DNA of 64,000 nt from NCBI GenBank assembly GCA_010909725.1, contig JAACMV010000018.1:248001-312000 (forward strand), in the 5' to 3' direction. This document shows positions 53,710-64,000 of this stretch, one piece after another; position 1 is the first letter of the stretch, and every line of letters starts with the position of its first letter. The position numbers and the translations under genes were made by a program. The DNA is from Picochlorum sp. 'celeri'. Its lineage: Eukaryota > Chlorophyta > Trebouxiophyceae. Under the pieces are notes generated by a model, which ran no database searches, was not told where the DNA came from, and saw only the letters and a program-made list of their open reading frames with translations.

Positions 53710-54606
53710 ATGTCTTCTTCTTCTTCCGCAGCAAAGGGTGCATCTCGTCTCGCGAGATGGTGGTTACTTGGTAGGAACCGTATGAATGACCCAGTGGTGA
53801 ACGTGCTAAAGCTAAATGGCGTGATAACGCCTCCATCTCGTTCACCTGGTCAAGCAAGAAGAGGAATAAATGTAGACTCTTTAGAAAAATACCTGCAGAA
53901 TGCATTTTCCAAAACACTCAATCCATCTGCTGTTGCAATATCAATAAATTCGCCTGGGGGGTCTCCGGGACAGAGTGAAGCTATTTATTTGAGAATTCGA
54001 GAGCTCTCCAAAGAAAGTGGGATACCAGTGTACACATTTGCAGAGGATGTGGCTGCTAGTGGTGGCTATTGGATTCTTTGTGCGGGGGATAAGATATTTG
54101 CTCAATACAAGACGAGTATTGTGGGGAGTATCGGGGTGATTTCATCATCTTTTGGTGTGAGTCGATTAGCATCCAGCTGGGGGATTGAGAGAAGGGTTTG
54201 GACTGCTGGTAAAGCCAAGTTATCGGCAATGGATCCGTTTTTGGACTATACGGAGGATCAGGAAAAGAGATTAAAGAGTATTTTGGAAGATATGCACACG
54301 AATTTCATCGAAGCTGTCAAGGAGTCTAGAGGCGATGCACTCATAGATGATGAAGACGAGCTCTTTTCTGGAAAGATTTGGACTGGCTCTCAGGCAGCAA
54401 AGGTCGGCATTGTAGATGGCACTGGAACTCTGTCGGCAACGATGAAAGATATGTTTGGTGAAAATGTAAAGCTGAGGGCAATGAACCGACCAGGGAGTGA
54501 GTTTGGCCTGCGAGACTTGTTGTCACCTGCCTTTGGGTCATCTCGGGCTGCTATCGATGATGCATTGATGATGCACATCCCGTCCATTCCCAAAATACTA
54601 GTATAA
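53710..54606 (+). CDS. Peptidase S49 (SppA/SohB-like) serine protease
   Basis: Intronless, 298 residues. S49 core: VVNVLKLNGVITPP, AVAISINSPGGSPGQSEAIY, catalytic Ser in AEDVAASGGYWILCAGDKIFA, IVGSIGVISSSFGVSRLASSWG and the candidate general-base Lys in RRVWTAGKAKLSAMDPF, followed by IWTGSQAAKVGIVDGTG. This is the short, single-domain form. The Ser-rich N-terminus (MSSSSSAAKGASRLARWW) looks like a short organelle presequence; no membrane helix is evident. It could be plastid or mitochondrial. It starts 233 bp from the divergent SEX4 start. Confidence 0.88.
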   Translation: MSSSSSAAKGASRLARWWLLGRNRMNDPVVNVLKLNGVITPPSRSPGQARRGINVDSLEKYLQNAFSKTLNPSAVAISINSPGGSPGQSEAIYLRIRELSKESGIPVYTFAEDVAASGGYWILCAGDKIFAQYKTSIVGSIGVISSSFGVSRLASSWGIERRVWTAGKAKLSAMDPFLDYTEDQEKRLKSILEDMHTNFIEAVKESRGDALIDDEDELFSGKIWTGSQAAKVGIVDGTGTLSATMKDMFGENVKLRAMNRPGSEFGLRDLLSPAFGSSRAAIDDALMMHIPSIPKILV

Positions 54607-54779
54607 CTTGTGTTACATACGTTTCGTATTCAACTTGAAAATGAATAAAATTGCAGTAAAAGTATCAAAAAGAATCAGATCATGTCTTTATTATTAGTAG
54701 TAATATTCCAGTACTTTATTTTCCAGCTACGTGGCTACTTGTCCTAATTTATTGTGTGTCGGGTGCATCAAGTGCACAA

Positions 54780-55184
54780 TTATGGGCATTTGACAATCTT
54801 CCAGCTAACTGGCTTCTTGTCCCAAGAGTATCCGGTTGCTTTCTGCAATGCTGCTGTAGAGAAATCAACATGTCCAGACTTGCAGTACTTGCTTGGGCAA
54901 ATGTCCACAATCTTGGCATATACTGTTCCCTTGCGCCCACTTGCCTTGACGCATTTTCCACATGGTCTTCCGGCCTTCTTGAAGTCTCTTTCGTTCATAG
55001 CAGCGAAATACGTCTGATACTTCCTTGGAAGACTTCTAGGATTGAAGCCGCATGCATTTCGGCCTGTCTTGTTCATCTGCCCTGGCTTTGAGTATGCAGT
55101 TGCAATTCCTCTGACTGTCTTGGCAGCTGACACGCTGGCGATGCAGGCGTAGAGAATGGCCAAGATTGTTGCGATGACTCTCAT
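54780..55184 (-). CDS. Small secreted double-psi beta-barrel (expansin/barwin-like) protein
   Basis: Intronless, 134 residues with signal peptide MRVIATILAILYACIASVSA. The mature part has VRGIATAYSKPGQMN, RNACGF, FKKAGRPCGKCVKASG, VYAKIVDICPSKYCKSGHVDFSTAAL and a final VSWKIVKCP: six Cys plus the G-x-A-T-x-Y and D-x-C...GH-D-F-S pattern of single-domain DPBB proteins (expansin-like, barwin, RlpA). The GHVDFS segment fits the expansin HFD site in position. No carbohydrate-binding second domain. Probably wall-loosening or glycan-binding; enzymatic activity not established. It forms a divergent pair with the paralogue at 56154. Confidence 0.78.
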   Translation of the reverse strand: MRVIATILAILYACIASVSAAKTVRGIATAYSKPGQMNKTGRNACGFNPRSLPRKYQTYFAAMNERDFKKAGRPCGKCVKASGRKGTVYAKIVDICPSKYCKSGHVDFSTAALQKATGYSWDKKPVSWKIVKCP

Positions 55185-56153
55185 GGTTGTATATCAGTTA
55201 TTTATCGATCGAGTATACAAATCTGCATATCAACCCAAACGTGTGTCAGCGAACGAGAGATCGAAAGACATGTTGGGCAGCAGTCACTGGAACCGTGTCA
55301 GGAACGTACCAATACAGCGAGTGTAGCTCCAAGTTGGGGTCTTTTATTGAGATTAATGGAAAATGAAATTTATTATGCTGTAACACGGTGTGCCATTCTC
55401 ATCTCTAACAAATTCTGCCGGCTCATGGGATCATTCGTCGTACCGAGACGTCCATGACTGACCGAGATGGTCGTCCGACGTCTGTGGGTCTCTGACCCAA
55501 CGACTCAACAGTCACGTGTGCTGGCTCTACTATGCGCATGGTACCGGGATAAAAATCACCATATACGTTCTGATTTGTATAAAAGTCATACACATACCCT
55601 CGAGTAGCGCATATGAGGACGATAGGTGCGTTGGTGCGTGTTCACAGGAACGCGCCCTTGGGGTCGTCGTCAGTCAAATGCAGACGACCACAGACGCTGT
55701 GGGTCAGCAGCGCTGACCACGCTTGGTTGACGCCACACCTGGGTTTCTGTCATAGCTTGCTATTTTTCATCAAATTGAATCAACAATTATTACATGATAG
55801 TAGTGGTTGTTGAAGGTGTTATGACTTGAGAATTCCACGTCGAGGGGAGCACCAGGTCTGGGACGACTTGGGAAGCGCCTGGTTCATCAACATGCGTCCG
55901 ACTGGTCGGACCGACACGGCGACGGACAGTCCGTCACAACACGATTGATCAGGTATCGCTTCTTTAGTGGCACACACCGCTGCCAGAAGAGCATTATATT
56001 TCATTCATTACTTCCACTTACATCATTTATAATTTGATCGCCGCATACCGGAAGAGTATCGTCCTAATCGTGTGACAGTTGCCATCCGCTATCCAAGCCA
56101 GTTTCCAACATTCGAGAGAAGAGCGTGGCCCTACATTACTTAAGGTTGCCAAG
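55185..56153. promoter_or_regulatory. Shared upstream region of the two DPBB paralogues
   Basis: 969 bp between divergent starts. It is locally GC-richer, with many GACG/CGTC elements and short inverted repeats (GGGTCTCTGACCC near 55487-55499, GACGGACAGTCCGTC near 55922-55936, CCGACTGGTCGG near 55898-55909). A conserved bidirectional regulatory region is plausible. No gene seen. Confidence 0.4.
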
Positions 56154-56612
56154 ATGATTTCTTTTACGGTAAAAAGCGTTTTATTAGTCGCACTCATGAT
56201 GATTGCGATGGTGTCAGCCAAGACTCGCACTGGGTCAGCGACGCCGTATGACGGTTCACTCAGCGAGAGCGAGACAGCCTGTCCGTATTCACCATCAACT
56301 CTGGATAGGAAGTGGTTGTCCCTCTTTGTCTCATTAAACGAGAAGGATTTTGATAAGGTGAAGGAAGCTTGTGGAAAGTGTGTCCGAGTCAAGGGAGCTT
56401 CCTCAACGAATACGAGAAGAGCTCTCGATGTTGGATCTCTGTATGTCAAAATCCTGGACAAGTGCAGTGGAAAAGATTGCAAGAAAGGACAGCTTAGTTT
56501 CTCCTCGGATGCCATGAAGACGATTGATAGCTACTCATGGGACACGAGCCGCATTAGGTGGGAGGTGGTTGACTGCCCAACCAGCTCTAATCTTCGTGGA
56601 GGGAGAAACTAG
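56154..56612 (+). CDS. Small secreted double-psi beta-barrel protein, paralogue
   Basis: Intronless, 152 residues starting MISFTVKSVLLVALMMIAMVSA (signal peptide); I chose this Met over upstream in-frame codons because it gives the signal. The mature part parallels the neighbour: KTRTGSATPYDG, ETACPYSPSTLDRKW, FDKVKEACGKCVRVKG, LYVKILDKCSGKDCKKGQLSFSSDAM and RIRWEVVDCP, with the same six Cys. It differs at the site corresponding to GHVDFS (GQLSFS), losing His and Asp, so it may be a non-catalytic or differently acting paralogue. Confidence 0.78.
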   Translation: MISFTVKSVLLVALMMIAMVSAKTRTGSATPYDGSLSESETACPYSPSTLDRKWLSLFVSLNEKDFDKVKEACGKCVRVKGASSTNTRRALDVGSLYVKILDKCSGKDCKKGQLSFSSDAMKTIDSYSWDTSRIRWEVVDCPTSSNLRGGRN

Positions 56613-56890
56613 GTATCAAGAAAATAATGAGACTCTTTCTGATTAAACGCAGAATGATATGGCAGCGTAGGTCATATCGAACGTGGAGTGAAAAATAATA
56701 ATTGCAGGTCAAGAACTGAGCAAGAATTTTGTACAACTTGATGATTCTTTACTATACATACAAATGCACTGATATGAAAATGTAATGAAAAACGTCCCAT
56801 TCATAAAATGTTTACAAATGCTTATGAAGAATGCGTTTAAAATGAAACAACAAGTAGTGGTTGAATATTGGTTCAGCTCCAGACATTCAT

Positions 56891-59800
56891 TCAAGCAACA
56901 GCAGCCTCTGGCTCGTGCACAGCTGCATCTTCCTCTGGAAGGCGCAAGACAAGGTGGCGATCGCCATATACATTGTCAACACGGGAGTTGGTTGGCCAGA
57001 ACTTGGTTCCTGGTTTGATCCATGGTGCAGGGTATGCTGCCTGTTCTCTTGGGTATGGTCTGTCCCAGTTCTCTGCAGTAACCACGTCCAAGGAATGAGG
57101 AGCATGCTTGAGAATGTTGTTGTCCTTTGCTGCGGCGCCCTTCTCTACTTGGCGAATTTCTTCTCTAATTGAAATGAGAGCGTCACAGAAGCGGTCAAGC
57201 TCAGCTTTAGACTCCGACTCTGTTGGCTCAATCATCAGTGTTCCAGCCACTGGCCAACTCATTGTTGGAGCATGGAAACCATAGTCGATGAGACGCTTGG
57301 CAATATCTTCTGGCTCCACTCCGGTAGCAGCAGTTATTGGACGAATGTCAATGATGAATTCGTGGGCACATGTTCCATTCTTTCCGCTGAACAAGACTGG
57401 ATAATGCTCTTCAAGCCTCTTGGACATGTAGTTGGCATTCAAAATGGCCATCTGGGAGGCCTCCCTCAATCCCTTTGATCCCATCATTGAGATATATGCG
57501 AACGAGATTGGCAAAATTAGAGAAGACCCGTATGGAGCGGCTGCCATGCATCCGAATGACTGCTCGTCAGATTTGAAGTTTGGATATGCTCCTGTTGGGA
57601 TGACTGGGTGCGTTGGAAGGAATGGTGCCAAGTGAGCCTTGACTCCGATTGGTCCCATACCTGGCCCTCCCCCTCCATGAGGAATGCAGAATGTCTTGTG
57701 GAGATTCAAATGGCAAACATCAGCACCAATCACACCTGGAGCTGTCAATCCTACTTGGGCATTCATGTTGGCACCATCCATGTAGACCTGACCACCATTC
57801 TCGTGGATAATGTTGCAGATCTCATCGACCCCATCTTCATACACACCATGTGTAGATGGATATGTAATCATGAGGGCTGCCAAATTGTCCTTGTGCTCTT
57901 CTGCCTTCTGACGCACTTCGCTAATGTTGATATTTCCCTTCTCGTCAACTCCAACTGGCACAATCTTCATTCCAGCCATGATGGCAGAGGCTGGGTTGGT
58001 TCCATGAGCAGAAACTGGAATGATACAGACATCTCTGTGGTGGTCTCCTCTGGACTGGTGATATGCCCTGATAGACATGAGGCCGGCGTATTCTCCAGCT
58101 GCTCCACTGTTTGGCTGGAGAGAAACAGCATCGAATCCGGTGATGGATGCCAACTGGGTAGCCAAGTCCTCGAACATTTCTTGATATCCCTTTGCCTGAT
58201 CCAATGGTACGAATGGATGGATGTTTGCCAACTCTGGCCATGTGACTGGAATCATCTCAGAGGTTGCATTCAACTTCATTGTGCAGGATCCAAGAGGAAT
58301 CATAGAATGAGCAAGGGAGAGATCCATGTTCTCCAACTTCTTCAGGTAACGCAACAGTTCGTGCTCAGTGTGGTATGAGTTGAAAATCTGGTGCTGCATG
58401 AACTTGGAAGTACGGGCAAAGTCTCCCAAGTTTGTAGACACTGATGGCGCAAGATCCTCAGCAGTGAATCCTGGAGAGCCATTGCTGGAGAAGGCAGCAA
58501 ACAGCTTGTTCACATCATCGATCGTCGTTGTCTCGTCCATGGCAACGCTGACTGTAGAATCATCCATGACACGGATATTCATTCCCATCTGGACGGCAGC
58601 ATCGGAAACAGCCTTGGCATCTCCCACCTTGACAGAGACAGTGTCAAAGAATGTATCATTCAACACTGTGTGTCCCAACTTTTCCATACCAGCAGCAAAC
58701 ACACTGGCAAATCCATGCACGCGGTCAGCGATCTTTGTCAGACCCTCTGGACCGTGGTACACGCCATACATTGCTGCAATATTGGCAAGCAATGCCTGGG
58801 CAGTGCAAATGTTAGAGGTTGCCTTATCTCTACGAATGTGCTGCTCTCTTGTCTGCATAGCCATTCGCAATGCTGGCTTTCCTTGTGCATCACGGGACAC
58901 ACCGATGATCCTTCCTGGAAGCAAGCGCTTATACTCGTTGTGGCATGACAAAAAGGCAGCATGAGGACCTCCGTAGCCCATTGGAACACCAAATCTCTGG
59001 GCAGATCCAATCACAATGTCGGCTCCCCACTCTCCTGGTGGGGTAAGCTTGGTCAATGCCAATGGATCTGTGGATACCACGACCTTAATCTTAGCATCAT
59101 GTGCTCTCTGAGCCAGAGCCTTGTAGTCGCTGATGGATCCATCCGTGGCTGGATACTGCACCATAACACCACATACATCCTTATCCATGGAAAAGTCAGC
59201 CTCACTGCTCACTTCAACAACCAATCCAAGAGCAGATGCTCTTGTCTTGCATACATCAATGGTCTGAGGATGGCACTTATCGGACACAAGGAATCGAGGC
59301 TTCTTTCCTCTCGCAATAGCACTGCACATTGTCATGGCCTCAGCAGCAGCCGTGGCTTCGTCCAACAAAGAGGCATTGGACATTTCCATACCGGTCAAAT
59401 CACACATCATCGTCTGGAAGTTCAACAAAGATTCAAGACGACCTTGAGCAATTTCAGCCTGGTATGGTGTGTACTGCGTGTACCATCCTGGGTTCTCCAA
59501 CAAGTTTCTCATAATGACAGTTGGGAGGTGAGTTCCGTGATATCCCATTCCAATGAAACTCTTCAACACCTTGTTCTTGGAAGCCATCTCTTTGAAATGC
59601 TCCAAAAATTCAGACTCTGTCATACCCTCGTGGTATTTTCCTGGCAAAGGCATGCCATCCTTGCGCTTGATGCTTTCTGGCACGGTAGCTTCAACCAACT
59701 CCTCCATGCTCTCAAACCCACACAACTGAGCCATCTCCTTGGCCTGCTCTGGAGTAATACTGTTATGTCTTGGAGCAAAAGTATCACTTGGCTTCAATGC

Positions 59801-60434
59801 TTCCACTGAAATCATGCGATACTGCATCTGAGTGAATGGGCTCTTACCAGCCATCATGGTCATGGTAGGGTTTGCAGACACTGCAGCAGAAACAGATAAC
59901 GAGGTCAGATACTCCGCGACGTATGTTCACTCCAGAATAGCGACGCTATCGATGGTACCATCTCACCGAGGAGGATGTGCTAAGCACGCATGCGTCGCAA
60001 ATCCAAAACAACCCCACATCGACCATACCCTCAAACCCAACCAAACCAAACACTACCACCGACACCCGTACTTCACCAACACCCATTCCTCGATCCTAAT
60101 CGATTAAAACTATCCAATGTGTATGTTAGTGATTGAGAGACCATTAAGAGTCCCTCAAATATTCCCATTGCTATTCTACTATATCCCTCCACATGTGGAC
60201 GCGCATCAAACATGAACTCCAAGACGTACCATTTCCATGAGAGGACTTTGCCAATGCCTGACGCAAAATAGATGCTCCTTCTGTGTGCCTGGATCCACTG
60301 CTGCTGTAGGAACGAACAGCGCTGAGGACTGAATTGGTCGAATTGTCAGCCTGTGTCCCACGCAGAGAGGACGAGTCGGCGGTTGCCTGGCGAATAAGAG
60401 ACGCAACGCGGGAGATTGAGCGACTACGTCCCAT
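56891..60434 (-). CDS. GLDP: Glycine decarboxylase P-protein (glycine dehydrogenase, PLP)
   Basis: P-protein of the mitochondrial glycine cleavage system, central to photorespiration. Exon 1 is 60434-60230 ([27 protein letters not shown]: Arg/Ser-rich mitochondrial presequence) and exon 2 is 59880-56891; the 349-nt intron starts GTACGT. The split codon rejoins as HGNVSANPTM. 1064 residues, normal full length. Conserved features: [78 protein letters not shown], and the PLP-Lys in [17 protein letters not shown]. No damage seen. The coding frame shows strong codon bias (many AAG, GGA/GGT), consistent with high expression. Confidence 0.97.
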
Positions 60435-60754
60435 ATTTAGTCTATTTCGGAGTCTGGATACGTATAATATGAGGAAATAGAGTTTTCCAATGGACCAAGA
60501 GGGCCACCATCTCGTGCCCATATACTACCATGCCATGATCATGGCATTGCCATCCAGATGATGGTACCCCATCATCGTTCCGCTGGTACTGGTCGAGCGC
60601 AGATAACGAATACATCATCTGGATGCATACGAGTCAAATAATAGTCATTTGGATTGCACGTATGAGATCACAACATCAGCGTATCGAATGCCAAGGGACA
60701 CAAGAACAACACACTGTACTTTGGTAGTAGTATCAGGGGGACGACTGGTACGGC
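60435..60754. other. Intergenic region, P-protein to FKBP-TPR gene
   Basis: 320 bp between two minus-strand genes: promoter of the P-protein gene. It contains AT-rich and palindromic-looking pieces (ATGATCATGGCAT near 60534) but no gene. Confidence 0.5.
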
Positions 60755-62117
60755 CTAGGTGGCCTTTTCTTTCGTGCCAATTCCAGATCCCCGGGTCGCC
60801 CACCATGGGCATAGCCAGTCGATCAGTGTACTATACCACGATGGATGGGATGCAGTCTCCACGTCAGCACATGTTGCAGCGCTCACAGCAGGACCATCCT
60901 CTCCAATCTGATCCTCCTCTGCATGCACATCCTGTGCTGTTGGGGCCGAGAGCGTCGAATCTATCATGGCCTTGTACAGCGATCCCTGTACCTTGGATTG
61001 ATCCCTTGTATCTTTTTTGGCCGCCGCTATCTCCCTTAAAATCCCAGGATCCACCTGGGAGGTTTCCTCACTGAGCTTCTTTGCCATTCTCAAGTCATCC
61101 AAAGCCTCCGCCGTCTGCCCAAGCTTTCGCCGAGCTGATCCCCTCCTAAACAATGCCTTTATATTTTTCGGGTCGACTGCCAGCACATCGCTTGTCACAC
61201 GAATCACGTCGTGATACGACCCATGTTTCACATGGCATGCTGCAAGGTTTCCAAGGAGAAGAATCTTCTCCTCCATCGCCCTATCATAATGAAACTCATA
61301 CAGCTGCATGATGAAATCGTCATCCAAAAACGCCAAACCTGACGTGTACGAATTCACCGCCGCATCCACATCGCCTTCCTGAAAGAATGCATTTCCCTGC
61401 ATCCGTCGCCGAACAGCTGCTTCTATTCTCTCCTCATACGTCAGCGTTGCAGAGACCACATCTGTCCCCCGGGGAGCCTCAAAATCCACCATCTCAATAG
61501 CATACGACAGATGGGCATTCGGCGGGATTGATGGAAAGGAAAAGTTCCCCTTGCTCCCATACCCAAACTCTGGACTCACCCACACATGACATATTTCCCC
61601 CACCTTCATGGTGGCCAGAACCTTGTGCATACCTCTTTCCTTCACTATAGCATCTGTATCATCATTCGGAATAAAAATGCACGTGCGTGTCAATCCATAA
61701 ATATGCCAGTACGTTTGCTGTTGTTCCTTTATGATCAAACAAAAACACAGCAGGCAGACACCTACCTCTTCCTGCAATCATTTGAACTGGACTCGCGTGA
61801 TCCCCACGGCAAGTATCCATGAAAATCTCACCATTGGACAGAACACGACCAACATAATGGACCAAGCATGTCGCATGCAGAGGAACCACGTCCCCGCTTC
61901 CCTGCTGAACCACCCTTTTGACCACACCGCCAGAACTCACCACAATCTCATCTGCATTGGCAGTATCTACAAAATAATCTACTAGATGTGTTTTATTAGA
62001 TGTTTTAGTGCTATTCTCATCTTCATTTGATGACTTTTGCCAGTCCAAAGGAACTCGAGGGGGATCCAAATCCGACCGACAGGATTCCGACACAATCGTC
62101 CCGCGTGTACCACTCAT
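60755..62117 (-). CDS. FKBP-type peptidyl-prolyl isomerase with TPR repeats and C-terminal hydrophobic tail
   Basis: Exon 1 is 62117-61766 and exon 2 is 61653-60755 (intron 112 nt, donor GTAGGT), 416 residues. The FKBP domain: VVKRVVQQGSGDVVPLHATCLVHYVGRV, GEIFMDTC, VQMIAGR/DAIVKERGMHKVLATMKVGE (split by the intron) and FGYGSKGNFSFPSIPPNAHLSYAIEMVDFE. Some catalytic aromatics differ, so isomerase activity may be weak. Three TPR motifs follow (RMQGNAFFQEGDVDAAVNSY, LLGNLAACHVKHGSYHDVIR, IKALFRRGSARRKLGQTAEA), typical HSP90-binding type. A C-terminal hydrophobic patch (WYSTLIDWLCPWW) resembles the membrane anchor of FKBP8/FKBP42. Confidence 0.88.
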
Positions 62118-62573
62118 TCTGCTCTATGTAGTCGTATACATATTTTTCATAGGAAATTAAGGGTTTATAATGCACTCGTATGGGAACATCAGCGGACAAT
62201 GATCCATTTTTGAATGGAACCTTCATGCATGGTCATGGAACGGGAAGTTTTATGTACTAATGTTCTTTATACGGAACATTGTGACGTTCAGGCATATCAG
62301 CATGCTGGCCATTGTACAAAGTCCAATTGTGCTGGCTTGCCTATGTGAGTACACACATGCTCGGATATGGATCGAGGCAGACGTGCCATGCATGCAGATC
62401 CCCTTAAAAAGAGAATGGGATGATGAGACCATCTCTATGCTGTTACACTGTCCTAGAAAATCCTTGGTGGGTGATACTCCATGGGTACAATTGTCTCCAA
62501 TGGCGGGCTCTCCATTCACAAGTAACACGTATTCATTTTCATACACATTGTAGAAACATAAAAGAGTCAAAAC
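62118..62573. other. Divergent intergenic region, FKBP to CotH gene
   Basis: 456 bp. Promoters for both genes are expected. No coding or RNA feature recognised. Confidence 0.5.
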
Positions 62574-64000
62574 ATGATGATGGCACACTATCAGAACCCT
62601 CTTGTGCGGCTCCTGCGTGTTTGCAGCCTTGCCATGGTTGTGCTCGTTTCCCACGCGGCTAGCGAGCAAGATCAAGTGGATGCTGCTGGAGAGTGCTGTG
62701 CGGCTTTAAAAGCCATTGGATTCGCCTCAAATTTACCAGTTGTCATCATCGAGAGCATATCTGGAACAACGATTGAGTACAAGGTTGATCAGGAGGTCAA
62801 ACTGTGCACCTGCTCTCCTCCTGGGAGCAACATTACGGATTACAAGGGGTATGCAGAAGCTGCCGGCCGCGGCAATTCATCCAAAGATTTTGTCAAAACG
62901 CAATACAAGTTGGAACTGCATGATTCAAACGGCGAGGACGTTGATTTTGAGCTCTTGGGGTTCCCGGAAGAAGAGGACTTCATTGCCTATGGTCCAGAGC
63001 TTGATCGCACACTGATGAAGAACTACCTTGCATACAATATTGGTCGCGGGGCTGATATGTATGCATCTCAGACCCAGTTTGTGGAGATTTTCTCCATCGA
63101 AGATGGGAGTGAGCTTTCCATGGATGATTACAGAGGTCTGTTTTTGATGGTGGAGAAGCAGAAGAGGGACAAGAACAGAATAGATATTGAAAAGATGGAT
63201 GACGAGAATCCAAGTGGGGGATATATCCTGAACTATGATAATGATAATTTTGAATGGGATGAGGTTGTGATTGGTCCATTCACACAGTTTGGCATGGATC
63301 AGCCATTTGTTGTCAAAGAGCCAGACGTGTTGACTGATGCACAGAGGGACTACCTGAACAAATACCTGAATGATTTTATGCAATCACTGACCACTGATGT
63401 CACATCCGGCGACTATACATCGTACATTGATATGGACAGTTTTATCAATTATTTGTTGGCAGTGGAGGTGACAAAGAATCCAGATGGCTACAGGGGTTCC
63501 ACGTACCTGCACAAAGATAGAGACGGACCACTTAAAATGGGTCCAATGTGGGATTACAATGAAGCATTTGGCATGTGCTGTGGGTACCCCATCGATGGCT
63601 GGCAGCGTGAAGGTGAGTCCATGGCTGGCGTTGCTGGTGGCACTGCCATCAGTCCAAATGGCTTTCGATTTTTGATCTGCGAGGATGCTGAGAGATGCCA
63701 AGCAGATCCTACAGACGGAGTCAGTTTTTGGTATAGAACCATGTGGAAAGATCCCGTGTTTAGGAATGCGACTAGTGCACGATGGAAAGAATTGAGAGAG
63801 GGGGCATGGTCTGACGAAAACATAGAGGATCTCGTCGCGTCTGCCAGGGACCAGCTGGATCAGGGGGCTGTAAAGAGAAACTATGATACATACGCTGATG
63901 TCCTGCTGGAAGGCGTGTCGGTGGATGGTGAGACATTTTGGAAGAACGAAACTGCCAAATTGGAAAAGTGGTTGATGGAACGACTGGCATGGATGGATGA
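62574..64000 (+). CDS. Secreted CotH-kinase family protein, 3' end cut by window edge
   Basis: Open from 62574 to the end of the window (at least 475 residues). Signal peptide: MMMAHYQNPLVRLLRVCSLA, then VVLVSHA. CotH is an atypical secretory-pathway kinase fold that phosphorylates spore-coat or surface proteins in bacteria and some eukaryotes. Visible core: VKTQYKLELHDSNGEDVDF, FPEEEDFIAYGPELDRTLMKNYLAY, VEIFSIEDGSEL...YRGLFLMVEKQKRDKNRIDI, GGYILNYD, FINYLLAVEVTKNPDGYRGS, and the ligand-binding block KMGPMWDYNEAFGMCCGYPI. The spaced Asp and Asn residues match CotH in order. Four early Cys (ECCAALK, CTCSPPG) suggest disulfide bonding. Confidence 0.85.
   Translation, partial: MMMAHYQNPLVRLLRVCSLAMVVLVSHAASEQDQVDAAGECCAALKAIGFASNLPVVIIESISGTTIEYKVDQEVKLCTCSPPGSNITDYKGYAEAAGRGNSSKDFVKTQYKLELHDSNGEDVDFELLGFPEEEDFIAYGPELDRTLMKNYLAYNIGRGADMYASQTQFVEIFSIEDGSELSMDDYRGLFLMVEKQKRDKNRIDIEKMDDENPSGGYILNYDNDNFEWDEVVIGPFTQFGMDQPFVVKEPDVLTDAQRDYLNKYLNDFMQSLTTDVTSGDYTSYIDMDSFINYLLAVEVTKNPDGYRGSTYLHKDRDGPLKMGPMWDYNEAFGMCCGYPIDGWQREGESMAGVAGGTAISPNGFRFLICEDAERCQADPTDGVSFWYRTMWKDPVFRNATSARWKELREGAWSDENIEDLVASARDQLDQGAVKRNYDTYADVLLEGVSVDGETFWKNETAKLEKWLMERLAWMD

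Noticed and set aside
57608..58378. Plus-strand frame of 256 codons opposite the glycine decarboxylase gene
   Set aside because: Antisense artefact of the strong codon bias in the P-protein gene; Trp/Cys/His-rich and without homology.

Overview
The window is nuclear DNA of a photosynthetic eukaryote, most likely a green alga (Viridiplantae). It carries nuclear genes for chloroplast functions typical of that lineage: an MRL1-type PPR protein, a CAS thylakoid rhodanese-like protein, a SEX4-type phosphoglucan phosphatase, a VCCN1-like bestrophin and a DUF1517 protein. These sit among ordinary eukaryotic genes such as GlnRS, eS17, P5A-ATPase, NRDE2, the glycine decarboxylase P-protein, TECR and a lunapark-like protein. 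Genes are short and closely packed on both strands. Most have zero to three introns, usually 57-350 nt, and convergent neighbours are often only 15-130 bp apart. I cannot name the species from sequence alone.

Layout, left to right. 1-15 kb: GlnRS (-, 3' end cut by the window edge), TECR (+), a secreted Pro-rich protein (-), a lunapark-like protein (+), a plastid-type pseudokinase (-), P5A-ATPase (+), an RS-rich nuclear protein (+) and eS17 (-). 15.3-28 kb: an NRDE2 gene (+) that is broken twice. A 985-bp copy of its own coding sequence lies upstream of the original and is bounded by an 8-bp direct repeat. About 8.3 kb of foreign sequence then separates its middle from its 3' end. That insert holds a cysteine synthase fragment and a 7.5-kb unit bounded by inverted repeats. 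The unit carries a large HNH-domain protein with helicase-associated-like C-terminal repeats, plus a second gene that may belong to the same family. 28-46 kb: a LysM membrane protein, GUCD1, a CDKL-type kinase, MRL1, a B12/radical SAM protein, TRMO, a DUF1517 protein, an unknown secreted protein, CAS and a GH5 mannanase. 46-64 kb: an LPMO/CBM14 protein, bestrophin, CBP3/UQCC1, a small membrane protein, SEX4, an S49 protease, a divergent pair of small secreted double-psi-barrel proteins, the glycine decarboxylase P-protein, FKBP-TPR and a CotH protein (cut by the right edge).

Functional themes: chloroplast gene expression and thylakoid ion and Ca2+ regulation (MRL1, CAS, VCCN1-like, DUF1517), starch turnover (SEX4), photorespiration (P-protein), ER quality control (P5A-ATPase, lunapark, TECR), and secreted or surface polysaccharide proteins (LysM, LPMO/CBM14, GH5, expansin-like pair, CotH, Pro-rich). 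Exon boundaries were set by hand from reading-frame continuity, GT-AG sites and remembered family alignments; no transcript data were available.
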